DNA from: Synchiropus splendidus | Lineage: Eukaryota; Chordata; Actinopteri; Syngnathiformes; Callionymidae | Reading direction: 5' to 3' | DNA length: 64,000 nucleotides | Assembly (NCBI RefSeq): GCF_027744825.2 | Contig: NW_026527098.1 | Coordinates: 1 to 64,000, forward strand | Shown here: piece by piece, positions 10,716 through 23,687 of the stretch | Layout: each line of letters starts with the position of its first letter | Numbering within the stretch: the first letter of the stretch is position 1 | The notes under the pieces: generated by a model | The model's input: the letters and a program-made list of their open reading frames with translations, nothing else | Told to the model about the DNA's origin: nothing | Databases searched by the model: none | Program-made: the position numbers and the translations under genes

Positions 10716-12407
10716 CTGAGATAAGGTGGGTTTCGGAACGCCAAACATAAAAGTGTTGATAACTTTCGAAAAACACTTCAGACAGCTTAGATTTGATGTG
10801 CACCTACTAGAAAGACCCTTTCTGCTATAGTGGGAGGTTAAAATTTCATGTTCTGAAGCTTCCCTGAAAAGTTATGGCACAATGCGTAAAAACGCTTTTC
10901 AGCCTGAGATAAGGTGGGTTTCGGAACGCCAAACATAAAAGTGTTGATAACTTTGGAAAAACACTTCAGACAGTTTAGATTTGATGTGCAACTACTAGAA
11001 AGACCCTTTCTGCTATAGTGGGAGGTTAAAATTTCATGTTCTGAAGCTTCCCTGAAAAGTTATGGCACAATGCACAAAAACGCTTTTCAGCCTGAGATAA
11101 GGTGGGTTTCGGAACGCCAAACATAAAAGTGTTAATAACTTTGGAAAAACACTTCAGACAGTTTAGATTTGATGTGCAACTACTAGAAAGACCCTTTCTG
11201 CTATAGTGGGAGGTTAAAATTTCATGTTCTGAAGCTTTCCTGAAAAGTTATGGCACAATGCACAAAAACGCTTTTCAGCCTGAGATAAGGTGGGTTTCGG
11301 AACGCCAAACATAAAAGTGTTGATAACTTTCGAAAAACACTTCAGAGAGCTTAGATTTGATGTGCACCTACTAGAAAGACCCTTTCTGCTATAGTGGGAG
11401 GTTAAAATTTCATGTTCTGAAGCTTCCCTGAAAAGTTATGGCACAATGCGTAAAAACGCTTTTCAGCCTGAGATAAGGTGGGTTTCGGAACGCCAAACAT
11501 AAAAGTGTTGATAACTTTGGAAAAACACTTCAGACAGTTTAGATTTGATGTGCAACTACTAGAAAGACCCTTTCTGCTATAGTGGGAGGTTAAAATTTCA
11601 TGTTCTGAAGCTTTCCTGAAAAGTTATGGCACAATGCACAAAAACGCTTTTCAGCCTGAGATAAGGTGGGTTTCGGAACGCCAAACATAAAAGTGTTGAT
11701 AACTTTGGAAAAACACTTCAGACAGTTTAGATTTGATGTGCAACTACTAGAAAGACCCTTTCTGCTATAGTGGGAGGTTAAAATTTCATGTTCTGAAGCT
11801 TTCCTGAAAAGTTATGGCACAATGCACAAAAACGCTTTTCAGCCTGAGATAAGGTGGGTTTCGGAACGCCAAACATAAAAGTGTTGATAACTTATGAAAA
11901 ACACTTTAGACAGCTTAGATTTGATGTGCAACTACTAGAAAGACCCTTTCTGCTATAGTGGGAGGTTAAAATTTCATGTTCTGAAGCTTCCCTGAAAAGT
12001 TATGGCACAATGCACAAAAACGCTTTTCAGCCTGAGATAAGGTGGGTTTCGGAACGCCAAACATAAAAGTGTTGATAACTTTTGAAAAACACTTCAGACA
12101 GTTTAGATTTGATGTGCAACTACTAGAAAGACCCTTTCTGCTATAGTGGGAGGTTAAAATTTCATGTTCTGAAGCTTCCCTGAAAAGTTATGGCACAATG
12201 CACAAAAACGTTTTTCAGCCTGAGATAAGGTGGGTTTCGGAACGCCAAACATAAAAGTGTTGATAACTTTGGAAAAACACTTCAGACAGTTTAGATTTGA
12301 TGTGCAACTACTAGAAAGACCCTTTCTGCTATAGTGGGAGGTTAAAATTTCATGTTCTGAAGCTTCCCTGAAAAGTTATGGCACAATGCACAAAAACGCT
12401 TTTCAGC
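10716..12407 (+). repeat. Satellite, order B-D-E-A-G-G-T-(T/D)-D
   Basis: Nine ordinary monomers follow the third block. The T monomer at 11844 has private changes (CTTATGAAAAACACTTTAGAC), and the next, at 12032, joins a TTTGA start to a GTTTAG middle, so it is a T/D mosaic. The mosaic ends with ACGTTTTTCAG instead of ACGCTTTTCAG. Nothing other than satellite is present. Confidence 0.8.
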
Positions 12408-15400
12408 CTGAGATAAGGTGGGTTTCGGAACGCCAAACATAAAAGTGTTGATAACTTTCGAAAAACACTTCAGACAGCTTAGATTTGATGTGCACCTACT
12501 AGAAAGACCCTTTCTGCTATAGTGGGAGGTTAAAATTTCATGTTCTGAAGCTTCCCTGAAAAGTTATGGCACAATGCACAAAAACGCTTTTCAGCCTGAG
12601 ATAAGGTGGGTTTCGGAACGCCAAACATAAAAGTGTTGATAACTTTGGAAAAACACTTCAGACAGTTTAGATTTGATGTGCAACTACTAGAAAGACCCTT
12701 TCTGCTATAGTGGGAGGTTAAAATTTCATGTTCTGAAGCTTCCCTGAAAAGTTATGGCACAATGCACAAAAACGCTTTTCAGCCTGAGATAAGGTGGGTT
12801 TCGGAACGCCAAACATAAAAGTGTTGATAACTTTCGAAAAACACTTCAGAGAGCTTAGATTTGATGTGCAACTACTAGAAAGACCCTTTCTGCTATAGTG
12901 GGAGGTTAAAATTTCATGTTCTGAAGCTTCCCTGAAAGGTTATGGCACAATGCACAAAAACGCTTTTCAGCCTGAGATAAGGTGGGTTTCGGAACGCCAA
13001 ACATAAAAGTGTTGATAACTTTCGAAAAACACTTCAGACAGCTTAGATTTGATGTGCACCTACTAGAAAGACCCTTTCTGCTATAGTGGGAGGTTAAAAT
13101 TTCATGTTCTGAAGCTTCCCTGAAAAGTTATGGCACAATGCGTAAAAACGCTTTTCAGCCTGAGATAAGGTGGGTTTCGGAACGCCAAACATAAAAGTGT
13201 TGATAACTTTGGAAAAACACTTCAGACAGTTTAGATTTGATGTGCAACTACTAGAAAGACCCTTTCTGCTATAGTGGGAGGTTAAAATTTCATGTTCTGA
13301 AGCTTCCCTGAAAAGTTATGGCACAATGCACAAAAACGCTTTTCAGCCTGAGATAAGGTGGGTTTCGGAACGCCAAACATAAAAGTGTCAATAACTTTGG
13401 AAAAACACTTCAGACAGTTTAGATTTGATGTGCAACTACTAGAAAGACCCTTTCTGCTATAGTGGGAGGTTAAAATTTCATGTTCTGAAGCTTTCCTGAA
13501 AAGTTATGGCACAATGCACAAAAACGCTTTTCAGCCTGAGATAAGGTGGGTTTCGGAACGCCAAACATAAAAGTGTTGATAACTTTGGAAAAACACTTCA
13601 GACAGTTTAGATTTGATGTGCAACTACTAGAAAGACCCTTTCTGCTATAGTGGGAGGTTAAAATTTCATGTTCTGAAGCTTTCCTGAAAAGTTATGGCAC
13701 AATGCACAAAAACGCTTTTCAGCCTGAGATAAGGTGGGTTTCGGAACGCCAAACATAAAAGTGTTGATAACTTTGGAAAAACACTTCAGACAGTTTAGAT
13801 TTGATGTGCAACTACTAGAAAGACCCTTTCTGCTATAGTGGGAGGTTAAAATTTCATGTTCTGAAGCTTCCCTGAAAAGTTATGGCACAATGCACAAAAA
13901 CGCTTTTCAGCCTGAGATAAGGTGGGTTTCGGAACGCCAAACATAAAAGTGTTGATAACTTTGGAAAAACACTTCAGACAGTTTAGATTTGATGTGCAAC
14001 TACTAGAAAGACCCTTTCTGCTATAGTGGGAGGTTAAAATTTCATGTTCTGAAGCTTTCCTGAAAAGTTATGGCACAATGCACAAAAACGCTTTTCAGCC
14101 TGAGATAAGGTGGGTTTCGGAACGCCAAACATAAAAGTGTTGATAACTTTTGAAAAACACTTCAGACAGCTTAGATTTGATGTGCAACTACTAGAAAGAC
14201 CCTTTCTGCTATAGTGGGAGGTTAAAATTTCATGTTCTGAAGCTTCCCTGAAAAGTTATGGCACAATGCACAAAAACGCTTTTCAGCCTGAGATAAGGTG
14301 GGTTTCGGAACGCCAAACATAAAAGTGTTGATAACTTTGGAAAAACACTTCAGACAGTTTAGATTTGATGTGCAACTACTAGAAAGACCCTTTCTGCTAT
14401 AGTGGGAGGTTAAAATTTCATGTTCTGAAGCTTCCCTGAAAAGTTATGGCACAATGCACAAAAACGCTTTTCAGCCTGAGATAAGGTGGGTTTCGGAACG
14501 CCAAACATAAAAGTGTTGATAACTTTCGAAAAACACTTCAGAGAGCTTAGATTTGATGTGCAACTACTAGAAAGACCCTTTCTGCTATAGTGGGAGGTTA
14601 AAATTTCATGTTCTGAAGCTTCCCTGAAAGGTTATGGCACAATGCACAAAAACGCTTTTCAGCCTGAGATAAGGTGGGTTTCGGAACGCCAAACATAAAA
14701 GTGTTGATAACTTTCGAAAAACACTTCAGACAGCTTAGATTTGATGTGCACCTACTAGAAAGACCCTTTCTGCTATAGTGGGAGGTTAAAATTTCATGTT
14801 CTGATGCTTCCCTGAAAAGTTATGGCACAATGCGTAAAAACGCTTTTCAGCCTGAGATAAGGTGGGTTTCGGAACGCCAAACATAAAAGTGTTGATAACT
14901 TTGGAAAAACACTTCAGACAGTTTAGATTTGATGTGCAACTACTAGAAAGACCCTTTCTGCTATAGTGGGAGGTTAAAATTTCATGTTCTGAAGCTTCCC
15001 TGAAAAGTTATGGCACAATGCACAAAAACGCTTTTCAGCCTGAGATAAGGTGGGTTTCGGAACGCCAAACATAAAAGTGTTAATAACTTTGGAAAAACAC
15101 TTCAGACAGTTTAGATTTGACGTGCAACTACTAGAAAGACCCTTTCTGCTATAGTGGGAGGTTAAAATTTCATGTTCTGAAGCTTTCCTGAAAAGTTATG
15201 GCACAATGCACAAAAACGCTTTTCAGCCTGAGATAAGGTGGGTTTCGGAACGCCAAACATAAAAGTGTTGATAACTTTCGAAAAACACTTCAGAGAGCTT
15301 AGATTTGATGTGCACCTACTAGAAAGACCCTTTCTGCTATAGTGGGAGGTTAAAATTTCATGTTCTGAAGCTTCCCTGAAAAGTTATGGCACAATGCGTA

Positions 15401-18400
15401 AAAACGCTTTTCAGCCTGAGATAAGGTGGGTTTCGGAACGCCAAACATAAAAGTGTTGATAACTTTGGAAAAACACTTCAGACAGTTTAGATTTGATGTG
15501 CAACTACTAGAAAGACCCTTTCTGCTATAGTGGGAGGTTAAAATTTCATGTTCTGAAGCTTCCCTGAAAAGTTATGGCACAATATACAAAAACGCTTTTC
15601 AGCCTGAGATAAGGTGGGTTTCGGAACGCCAAACATAAAAGTGTTAATAACTTTGGAAAAACACTTCAGACAGTTTAGATTTGATGTGCAACTACTAGAA
15701 AGACCCTTTCTGCTATAGTGGGAGGTTAAAATTTCATGTTCTGAAGCTTTCCTGAAAAGTTATGGCACAATGCACAAAAACGCTTTTCAGCCTGAGATAA
15801 GGTGGGTTTCGGAACGCCAAACATAAAAGTGTTGATAACTTTCGAAAAACACTTCAGAGAGCTTAGATTTGATGTGCACCTACTAGAAAGACCCTTTCTG
15901 CTATAGTGGGAGGTTAAAATTTCATGTTCTGAAGCTTCCCTGAAAAGTTATGGCACAATGCGTAAAAACGCTTTTCAGCCTGAGATAAGGTGGGTTTCGG
16001 AACGCCAAACATAAAAGTGTTGATAACTTTGGAAAAACACTTCAGACAGTTTAGATTTGATGTGCAACTACTAGAAAGACCCTTTCTGCTATAGTGGGAG
16101 GTTAAAATTTCATGTTCTGAAGCTTTCCTGAAAAGTTATGGCACAATGCACAAAAACGCTTTTCAGCCTGAGATAAGGTGGGTTTCGGAACGCCAAACAT
16201 AAAAGTGTTGATAACTTTTGAAAAACACTTCAGACAGCTTAGATTTGATGTGCAACTACTAGAAAGACCCTTTCTGCTATAGTGGGAGGTTAAAATTTCA
16301 TGTTCTGAAGCTTCCCTGAAAAGTTATGGCACAATGCACAAAAACGCTTTTCAGCCTGAGATAAGGTGGGTTTCGGAACGCCAAACATAAAAGTGTTGAT
16401 AACTTTCGAAAAACACTTCAGACAGCTTAGATTTGATGTGCACCTACTAGAAAGACCCTTTCTGCTATAGTGGGAGGTTAAAATTTCATGTTCTGAAGCT
16501 TCCCTGAAAAGTTATGGCACAATGCGTAAAAACGCTTTTCAGCCTGAGATAAGGTGGGTTTCGGAACGCCAAACATAAAAGTGTTAATAACTTTGGAAAA
16601 ACACTTCAGACAGTTTAGATTTGATGTGCAACTACTAGAAAGACCCTTTCTGCTATAGTGGGAGGTTAAAATTTCATGTTCTGAAGCTTTCCTGAAAAGT
16701 TATGGCACAATGCACAAAAACGCTTTTCAGCCTGAGATAAGGTGGGTTTCGGAACGCCAAACATAAAAGTGTTGATAACTTTCGAAAAACACTTCAGAGA
16801 GCTTAGATTTGATGTGCACCTACTAGAAAGACCCTTTCTGCTATAGTGGGAGGTTAAAATTTCATGTTCTGAAGCTTCCCTGAAAAGTTATGGCACAATG
16901 CGTAAAAACGCTTTTCAGCCTGAGATAAGGTGGGTTTCGGAACGCCAAACATAAAAGTGTTGATAACTTTGGAAAAACACTTCAGACAGTTTAGATTTGA
17001 TGTGCAACTACTAGAAAGACCCTTTCTGCTATAGTGGGAGGTTAAAATTTCATGTTCTGAAGCTTTCCTGAAAAGTTATGGCACAATGCACAAAAACGCT
17101 TTTCAGCCTGAGATAAGGTGGGTTTCGGAACGCCAAACATAAAAGTGTTGATAACTTTGGAAAAACACTTCAGACAGTTTAGATTTGATGTGCAACTACT
17201 AGAAAGACCCTTTCTGCTATAGTGGGAGGTTAAAATTTCATGTTCTGAAGCTTCCCTGAAAAGTTATGGCACAATGCACAAAAACGCTTTTCAGCCTGAG
17301 ATAAGGTGGGTTTCGGAACGCCAAACATAAAAGTGTTAATAACTTTGGAAAAACACTTCAGACAGTTTAGATTTGATGTGCAACTACTAGAAAGACCCTT
17401 TCTGCTATAGTGGGAGGTTAAAATTTCATGTTCTGAAGCTTTCCTGAAAAGTTATGGCACAATGCACAAAAACGCTTTTCAGCCTGAGATAAGGTGGGTT
17501 TCGGAACGCCAAACATAAAAGTGTTGATAACTTTCGAAAAACACTTCAGAGAGCTTAGATTTGATGTGCACCTACTAGAAAGACCCTTTCTGCTATAGTG
17601 GGAGGTTAAAATTTCATGTTCTGAAGCTTCCCTGAAAAGTTATGGCACAATGCGTAAAAACGCTTTTCAGCCTGAGATAAGGTGGGTTTCGGAACGCCAA
17701 ACATAAAAGTGTTGATAACTTTGGAAAAACACTTCAGACAGTTTAGATTTGATGTGCAACTACTAGAAAGACCCTTTCTGCTATAGTGGGAGGTTAAAAT
17801 TTCATGTTCTGAAGCTTTCCTGAAAAGTTATGGCACAATGCACAAAAACGCTTTTCAGCCTGAGATAAGGTGGGTTTCGGAACGCCAAACATAAAAGTGT
17901 TGATAACTTTTGAAAAACACTTCAGACAGCTTAGATTTGATGTGCAACTACTAGAAAGACCCTTTCTGCTATAGTGGGAGGTTAAAATTTCATGTTCTGA
18001 AGCTTCCCTGAAAAGTTATGGCACAATGCACAAAAACGCTTTTCAGCCTGAGATAAGGTGGGTTTCGGAACGCCAAACATAAAAGTGTTGATAACTTTCG
18101 AAAAACACTTCAGACAGCTTAGATTTGATGTGCACCTACTAGAAAGACCCTTTCTGCTATAGTGGGAGGTTAAAATTTCATGTTCTGAAGCTTCCCTGAA
18201 AAGTTATGGCACAATGCGTAAAAACGCTTTTCAGCCTGAGATAAGGTGGGTTTCGGAACGCCAAACATAAAAGTGTTGATAACTTTGGAAAAACACTTCA
18301 GACAGTTTAGATTTGATGTGCAACTACTAGAAAGACCCTTTCTGCTATAGTGGGAGGTTAAAATTTCATGTTCTGAAGCTTCCCTGAAAAGTTATGGCAC

Positions 18401-20303
18401 AATGCACAAAAACGCTTTTCAGCCTGAGATAAGGTGGGTTTCGGAACGCCAAACATAAAAGTGTCAATAACTTTGGAAAAACACTTCAGACAGTTTAGAT
18501 TTGATGTGCAACTACTAGAAAGACCCTTTCTGCTATAGTGGGAGGTTAAAATTCCATGTTCTGAAGCTTTCCTGAAAAGTTATGGCACAATGCACAAAAA
18601 CGCTTTTCAGCCTGAGATAAGGTGGGTTTCAGAACGCCAAACATAAAAGTGTTGATAACTTTGGAAAAACACTTCAGACAGTTTAGATTTGATGTGCAAC
18701 TACTAGAAAGACCCTTTCTGCTATAGTGGGAGGTTAAAATTTCATGTTCTGAAGCTTTCCTGAAAAGTTATGGCACAATGCACAAAAACGCTTTTCAGCC
18801 TGAGATAAGGTGGGTTTCGGAACGCCAAACATAAAAGTGTTGATAACTTTGGAAAAACACTTCAGACAGTTTAGATTTGATGTGCAACTACTAGAAAGAC
18901 CCTTTCTGCTATAGTGGGAGGTTAAAATTTCATGTTCTGAAGCTTTCCTGAAAAGTTATGGCACAATGCACAAAAACGCTTTTCAGCCTGAGATAAGGTG
19001 GGTTTCGGAACGCCAAACATAAAAGTGTTGATAACTTTTGAAAAACACTTCAGACAGCTTAGATTTGATGTGCAACTACTAGAAAGACCCTTTCTGCTAT
19101 AGTGGGAGGTTAAAATTTCATGTTCTGAAGCTTCCCTGAAAAGTTATGGCACAATGCACAAAAACGCTTTTCAGCCTGAGATAAGGTGGGTTTCGGAACG
19201 CCAAACATAAAAGTGTTGATAACTTTGGAAAAACACTTCAGACAGTTTAGATTTGATGTGCAACTACTAGAAAGACCCTTTCTGCTATAGTGGGAGGTTA
19301 AAATTTCATGTTCTGAAGCTTCCCTGAAAAGTTATGGCACAATGCACAAAAACGCTTTTCAGCCTGAGATAAGGTGGGTTTCGGAACGCCAAACATAAAA
19401 GTGTTGATAACTTTCGAAAAACACTTCAGAGAGCTTAGATTTGATGTGCAACTACTAGAAAGACCCTTTCTGCTATAGTGGGAGGTTAAAATTTCATGTT
19501 CTGAAGCTTCCCTGAAAGGTTATGGCACAATGCACAAAAACGCTTTTCAGCCTGAGATAAGGTGGGTTTCGGAACGCCAAACATAAAAGTGTTGATAACT
19601 TTCGAAAAACACTTCAGACAGCTTAGATTTGATGTGCACCTACTAGAAAGACCCTTTCTGCTATAGTGGGAGGTTAAAATTTCATGTTCTGAAGCTTCCC
19701 TGAAAAGTTATGGCACAATGCGTAAAAACGCTTTTCAGCCTGAGATAAGGTGGGTTTCGGAACGCCAAACATAAAAGTGTTGATAACTTTGGAAAAACAC
19801 TTCAGACAGTTTAGATTTGATGTGCAACTACTAGAAAGACCCTTTCTGCTATAGTGGGAGGTTAAAATTTCATGTTCTGAAGCTTCCCTGAAAAGTTATG
19901 GCACAATGCACAAAAACGCTTTTCAGCCTGAGATAAGGTGGGTTTCGGAACGCCAAACATAAAAGTGTTAATAACTTTGGAAAAACACTTCAGACAGTTT
20001 AGATTTGATGTGCAACTACTAGAAAGACCCTTTCTGCTATAGTGGGAGGTTAAAATTTCATGTTCTGAAGCTTTCCTGAAAAGTTATGGCACAATGCACA
20101 AAAACGCTTTTCAGCCTGAGATAAGGTGGGTTTCGGAACGCCAAACATAAAAGTGTTGATAACTTTCGAAAAACACTTCAGACAGCTTAGATTTGATGTG
20201 CACCTACTAGAAAGACCCTTTCTGCTATAGTGGGAGGTTAAAATTTCATGTTCTGAAGCTTCCCTGAAAAGTTATGGCACAATGCGTAAAAACGCTTTTC
20301 AGC
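12408..20303 (+). repeat. Satellite with repeated D-F-B-D-E strings
   Basis: This stretch of 42 monomers has recurring strings rather than one long duplication. D-F(AAAGGTT)-B-D-E or E' begins at 12596, 14288 and 19176. The AAAGGTT mark is shared by the F monomers at 12784, 14476 and 19364. E-A-G or E-A-G-T-B strings recur at 15040-16543 and 16544-18423. E' monomers with GTCAAT lie at 13348 and 18424. Private changes include GATGCTTCCC near 14803, GACGTGC near 15119 and AATATAC near 15583. No gene or other element was seen. Confidence 0.75.
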
Positions 20304-20679
20304 CTGAGATAAGGTGGGTTTCGGAACGCCAAACATAAAAGTGTTGATAACTTTGGAAAAACACTTCAGACAGTTTAGATTTGATGTGCAACTACTAGAA
20401 AGACCCTTTCTGCTATAGTGGGAGGTTAAAATTTCATGTTCTGAAGCTTCCCTGAAAAGTTATGGCACAATGCACAAAAACGCTTTTCAGCCTGAGATAA
20501 GGTGGGTTTCGGAACGCCAAACATAAAAGTGTTAATAACTTTGGAAAAACACTTCAGACAGTTTAGATTTGATGTGCAACTACTAGAAAGACCCTTTCTG
20601 CTATAGTGGGAGGTTAAAATTTCATGTTCTGAAGCTTTCCTGAAAAGTTATGGCACAATGCACAAAAACGCTTTTCAGC

Positions 20680-20867
20680 CTGAGATAAGGTGGGTTTCGG
20701 AATGCCAAACATAAAAGTGTTGATAACTTTCGAAAAACACTTCAGAGAGCTTAGATTTGATGTGCACCTACTAGAAAGACCCTTTCTGCTATCGTGGGAG
20801 GTTAAAATTTCATGTTCTGAAGCTTCCCTGAAAAGTTATGGCACAATGCGTAAAAACGCTTTTCAGC
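20680..20867 (+). repeat. Type A monomer with two private changes that open a frame
   Basis: GGAACGCC has become GGAATGCC near 20702, a CpG-to-TpG change, and CTATAGTGG has become CTATCGTGG at 20793. The second change converts the TAG stop found in the usual copies to TCG. As a result a 70-codon frame runs from a GTG at 20690 into the next monomer, ending at 20902. It is not a gene: it is plain satellite sequence in the same register as its neighbours. Confidence 0.85.
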
Positions 20868-21431
20868 CTGAGATAAGGTGGGTTTCGGAACGCCAAACAT
20901 AAAAGTGTTGATAACTTTGGAAAAACACTTCAGACAGTTTAGATTTGATGTGCAACTACTAGAAAGACCCTTTCTGCTATAGTGGGAGGTTAAAATTTCA
21001 TGTTCTGAAGCTTTCCTGAAAAGTTATGGCACAATGCACAAAAACGCTTTTCAGCCTGAGATAAGGTGGGTTTCGGAACGCCAAACATAAAAGTGTTGAT
21101 AACTTTTGAAAAACACTTCAGACAGCTTAGATTTGATGTGCAACTACTAGAAAGACCCTTTCTGCTATAGTGGGAGGTTAAAATTTCATGTTCTGAAGCT
21201 TCCCTGAAAAGTTATGGCACAATGCACAAAAACGCTTTTCAGCCTGAGATAAGGTGGGTTTCGGAACGCCAAACATAAAAGTGTTGATAACTTTCGAAAA
21301 ACACTTCAGACAGCTTAGATTTGATGTGCACCTACTAGAAAGACCCTTTCTGCTATAGTGGGAGGTTAAAATTTCATGTTCTGAAGCTTCCCTGAAAAGT
21401 TATGGCACAATGCGTAAAAACGCTTTTCAGC

Positions 21432-23123
21432 CTGAGATAAGGTGGGTTTCGGAACGCCAAACATAAAAGTGTTAATAACTTTGGAAAAACACTTCAGACA
21501 GTTTAGATTTGATGTGCAACTACTAGAAAGACCCTTTCTGCTATAGTGGGAGGTTAAAATTTCATGTTCTGAAGCTTTCCTGAAAAGTTATGGCACAATG
21601 CACAAAAACGCTTTTCAGCCTGAGATAAGGTGGGTTTCGGAACGCCAAACATAAAAGTGTTGATAACTTTCGAAAAACACTTCAGAGAGCTTAGATTTGA
21701 TGTGCACCTACTAGAAAGACCCTTTCTGCTATAGTGGGAGGTTAAAATTTCATGTTCTGAAGCTTCCCTGAAAAGTTATGGCACAATGCGTAAAAACGCT
21801 TTTCAGCCTGAGATAAGGTGGGTTTCGGAACGCCAAACATAAAAGTGTTGATAACTTTGGAAAAACACTTCAGACAGTTTAGATTTGATGTGCAACTACT
21901 AGAAAGACCCTTTCTGCTATAGTGGGAGGTTAAAATTTCATGTTCTGAAGCTTTCCTGAAAAGTTATGGCACAATGCACAAAAACGCTTTTCAGCCTGAG
22001 ATAAGGTGGGTTTCGGAACGCCAAACATAAAAGTGTTGATAACTTTGGAAAAACACTTCAGACAGTTTAGATTTGATGTGCAACTACTAGAAAGACCCTT
22101 TCTGCTATAGTGGGAGGTTAAAATTTCATGTTCTGAAGCTTTCCTGAAAAGTTATGGCACAATGCACAAAAACGCTTTTCAGCCTGAGATAAGGTGGGTT
22201 TCGGAACGCCAAACATAAAAGTGTTGATAACTTTTGAAAAACACTTCAGGCAGCTTAGATTTTATGTGCAACTACTAGAAAGACCCTTTCTGCTATAGTG
22301 GGAGGTTAAAATTTCATGTTCTGAAGCTTCCCTGAAAAGTTATGGCACAATGCACAAAAACGCTTTTCAGCCTGAGATAAGGTGGGTTTCGGAACGCCAA
22401 ACATAAAAGTGTTGATAACTTTGGAAAAACACTTCAGACAGTTTAGATTTGATGTGCAACTACTAGAAAGACCCTTTCTGCTATAGTGGGAGGTTAAAAT
22501 TTCATGTTCTGAAGCTTCCCTGAAAAGTTATGGCACAATGCACAAAAACGCTTTTCAGCCTGAGATAAGGTGGGTTTCGGAACGCCAAACATAAAAGTGT
22601 TGATAACTTTCGAAAAACACTTCAGAGAGCTTAGATTTGATGTGCAACTACTAGAAAGACCCTTTCTGCTATAGTGGGAGGTTAAAATTTCATGTTCTGA
22701 AGCTTCCCTGAAAAGTTATGGCACAATGCACAAAAACGCTTTTCAGCCTGAGATAAGGTGGGTTTCGGAACGCCAAACATAAAAGTGTTGATAACTTTCG
22801 AAAAACACTTCAGACAGCTTAGATTTGATGTGCACCTACTAGAAAGACCCTATCTGCTATAGTGGGAGGTTAAAATTTCATGTTCTGAAGCTTCCCTGAA
22901 AAGTTATGGCACAATGCGTAAAAACGCTTTTCAGCCTGAGATAAGGTGGGTTTCGGAACGCCAAACATAAAAGTGTTAATAACTTTGGAAAAACACTTCA
23001 GACAGTTTAGATTTGATGTGCAACTACTAGAAAGACCCTTTCTGCTATAGTGGGAGGTTAAAATTTCATGTTCTGAAGCTTTCCTGAAAAGTTATGGCAC
23101 AATGCACAAAAACGCTTTTCAGC
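21432..23123 (+). repeat. Nine-monomer segment E-A-G-G-T'-D-F-B-E, first copy
   Basis: This order recurs at 23688-25379, an offset of 2256 bp or 12 monomers. Shared marks are TATGTG in the T' monomers (22184 and 24440) and CCTATCTG in the B monomers (22748 and 25004). Only this copy has CAGGCAG, in its T' monomer. The three monomers between the copies are (A/G)-T-B, the first being a mosaic with TTCGA on a G body, at 23124. Confidence 0.8.
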
Positions 23124-23687
23124 CTGAGATAAGGTGGGTTTCGGAACGCCAAACATAAAAGTGTTGATAACTTTCGAAAAACACTTCAGACAGTTTAGAT
23201 TTGATGTGCAACTACTAGAAAGACCCTTTCTGCTATAGTGGGAGGTTAAAATTTCATGTTCTGAAGCTTTCCTGAAAAGTTATGGCACAATGCACAAAAA
23301 CGCTTTTCAGCCTGAGATAAGGTGGGTTTCGGAACGCCAAACATAAAAGTGTTGATAACTTTTGAAAAACACTTCAGACAGCTTAGATTTGATGTGCAAC
23401 TACTAGAAAGACCCTTTCTGCTATAGTGGGAGGTTAAAATTTCATGTTCTGAAGCTTCCCTGAAAAGTTATGGCACAATGCACAAAAACGCTTTTCAGCC
23501 TGAGATAAGGTGGGTTTCGGAACGCCAAACATAAAAGTGTTGATAACTTTCGAAAAACACTTCAGACAGCTTAGATTTGATGTGCACCTACTAGAAAGAC
23601 CCTTTCTGCTATAGTGGGAGGTTAAAATTTCATGTTCTGAAGCTTCCCTGAAAAGTTATGGCACAATGCGTAAAAACGCTTTTCAGC

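Noticed and set aside
20690..20902. Plus-strand open reading frame of 70 codons
   Set aside because: It starts at a GTG and results from the loss of a TAG stop by one substitution at 20793. The same stretch in the other monomers is closed, and it runs into the neighbouring monomer.
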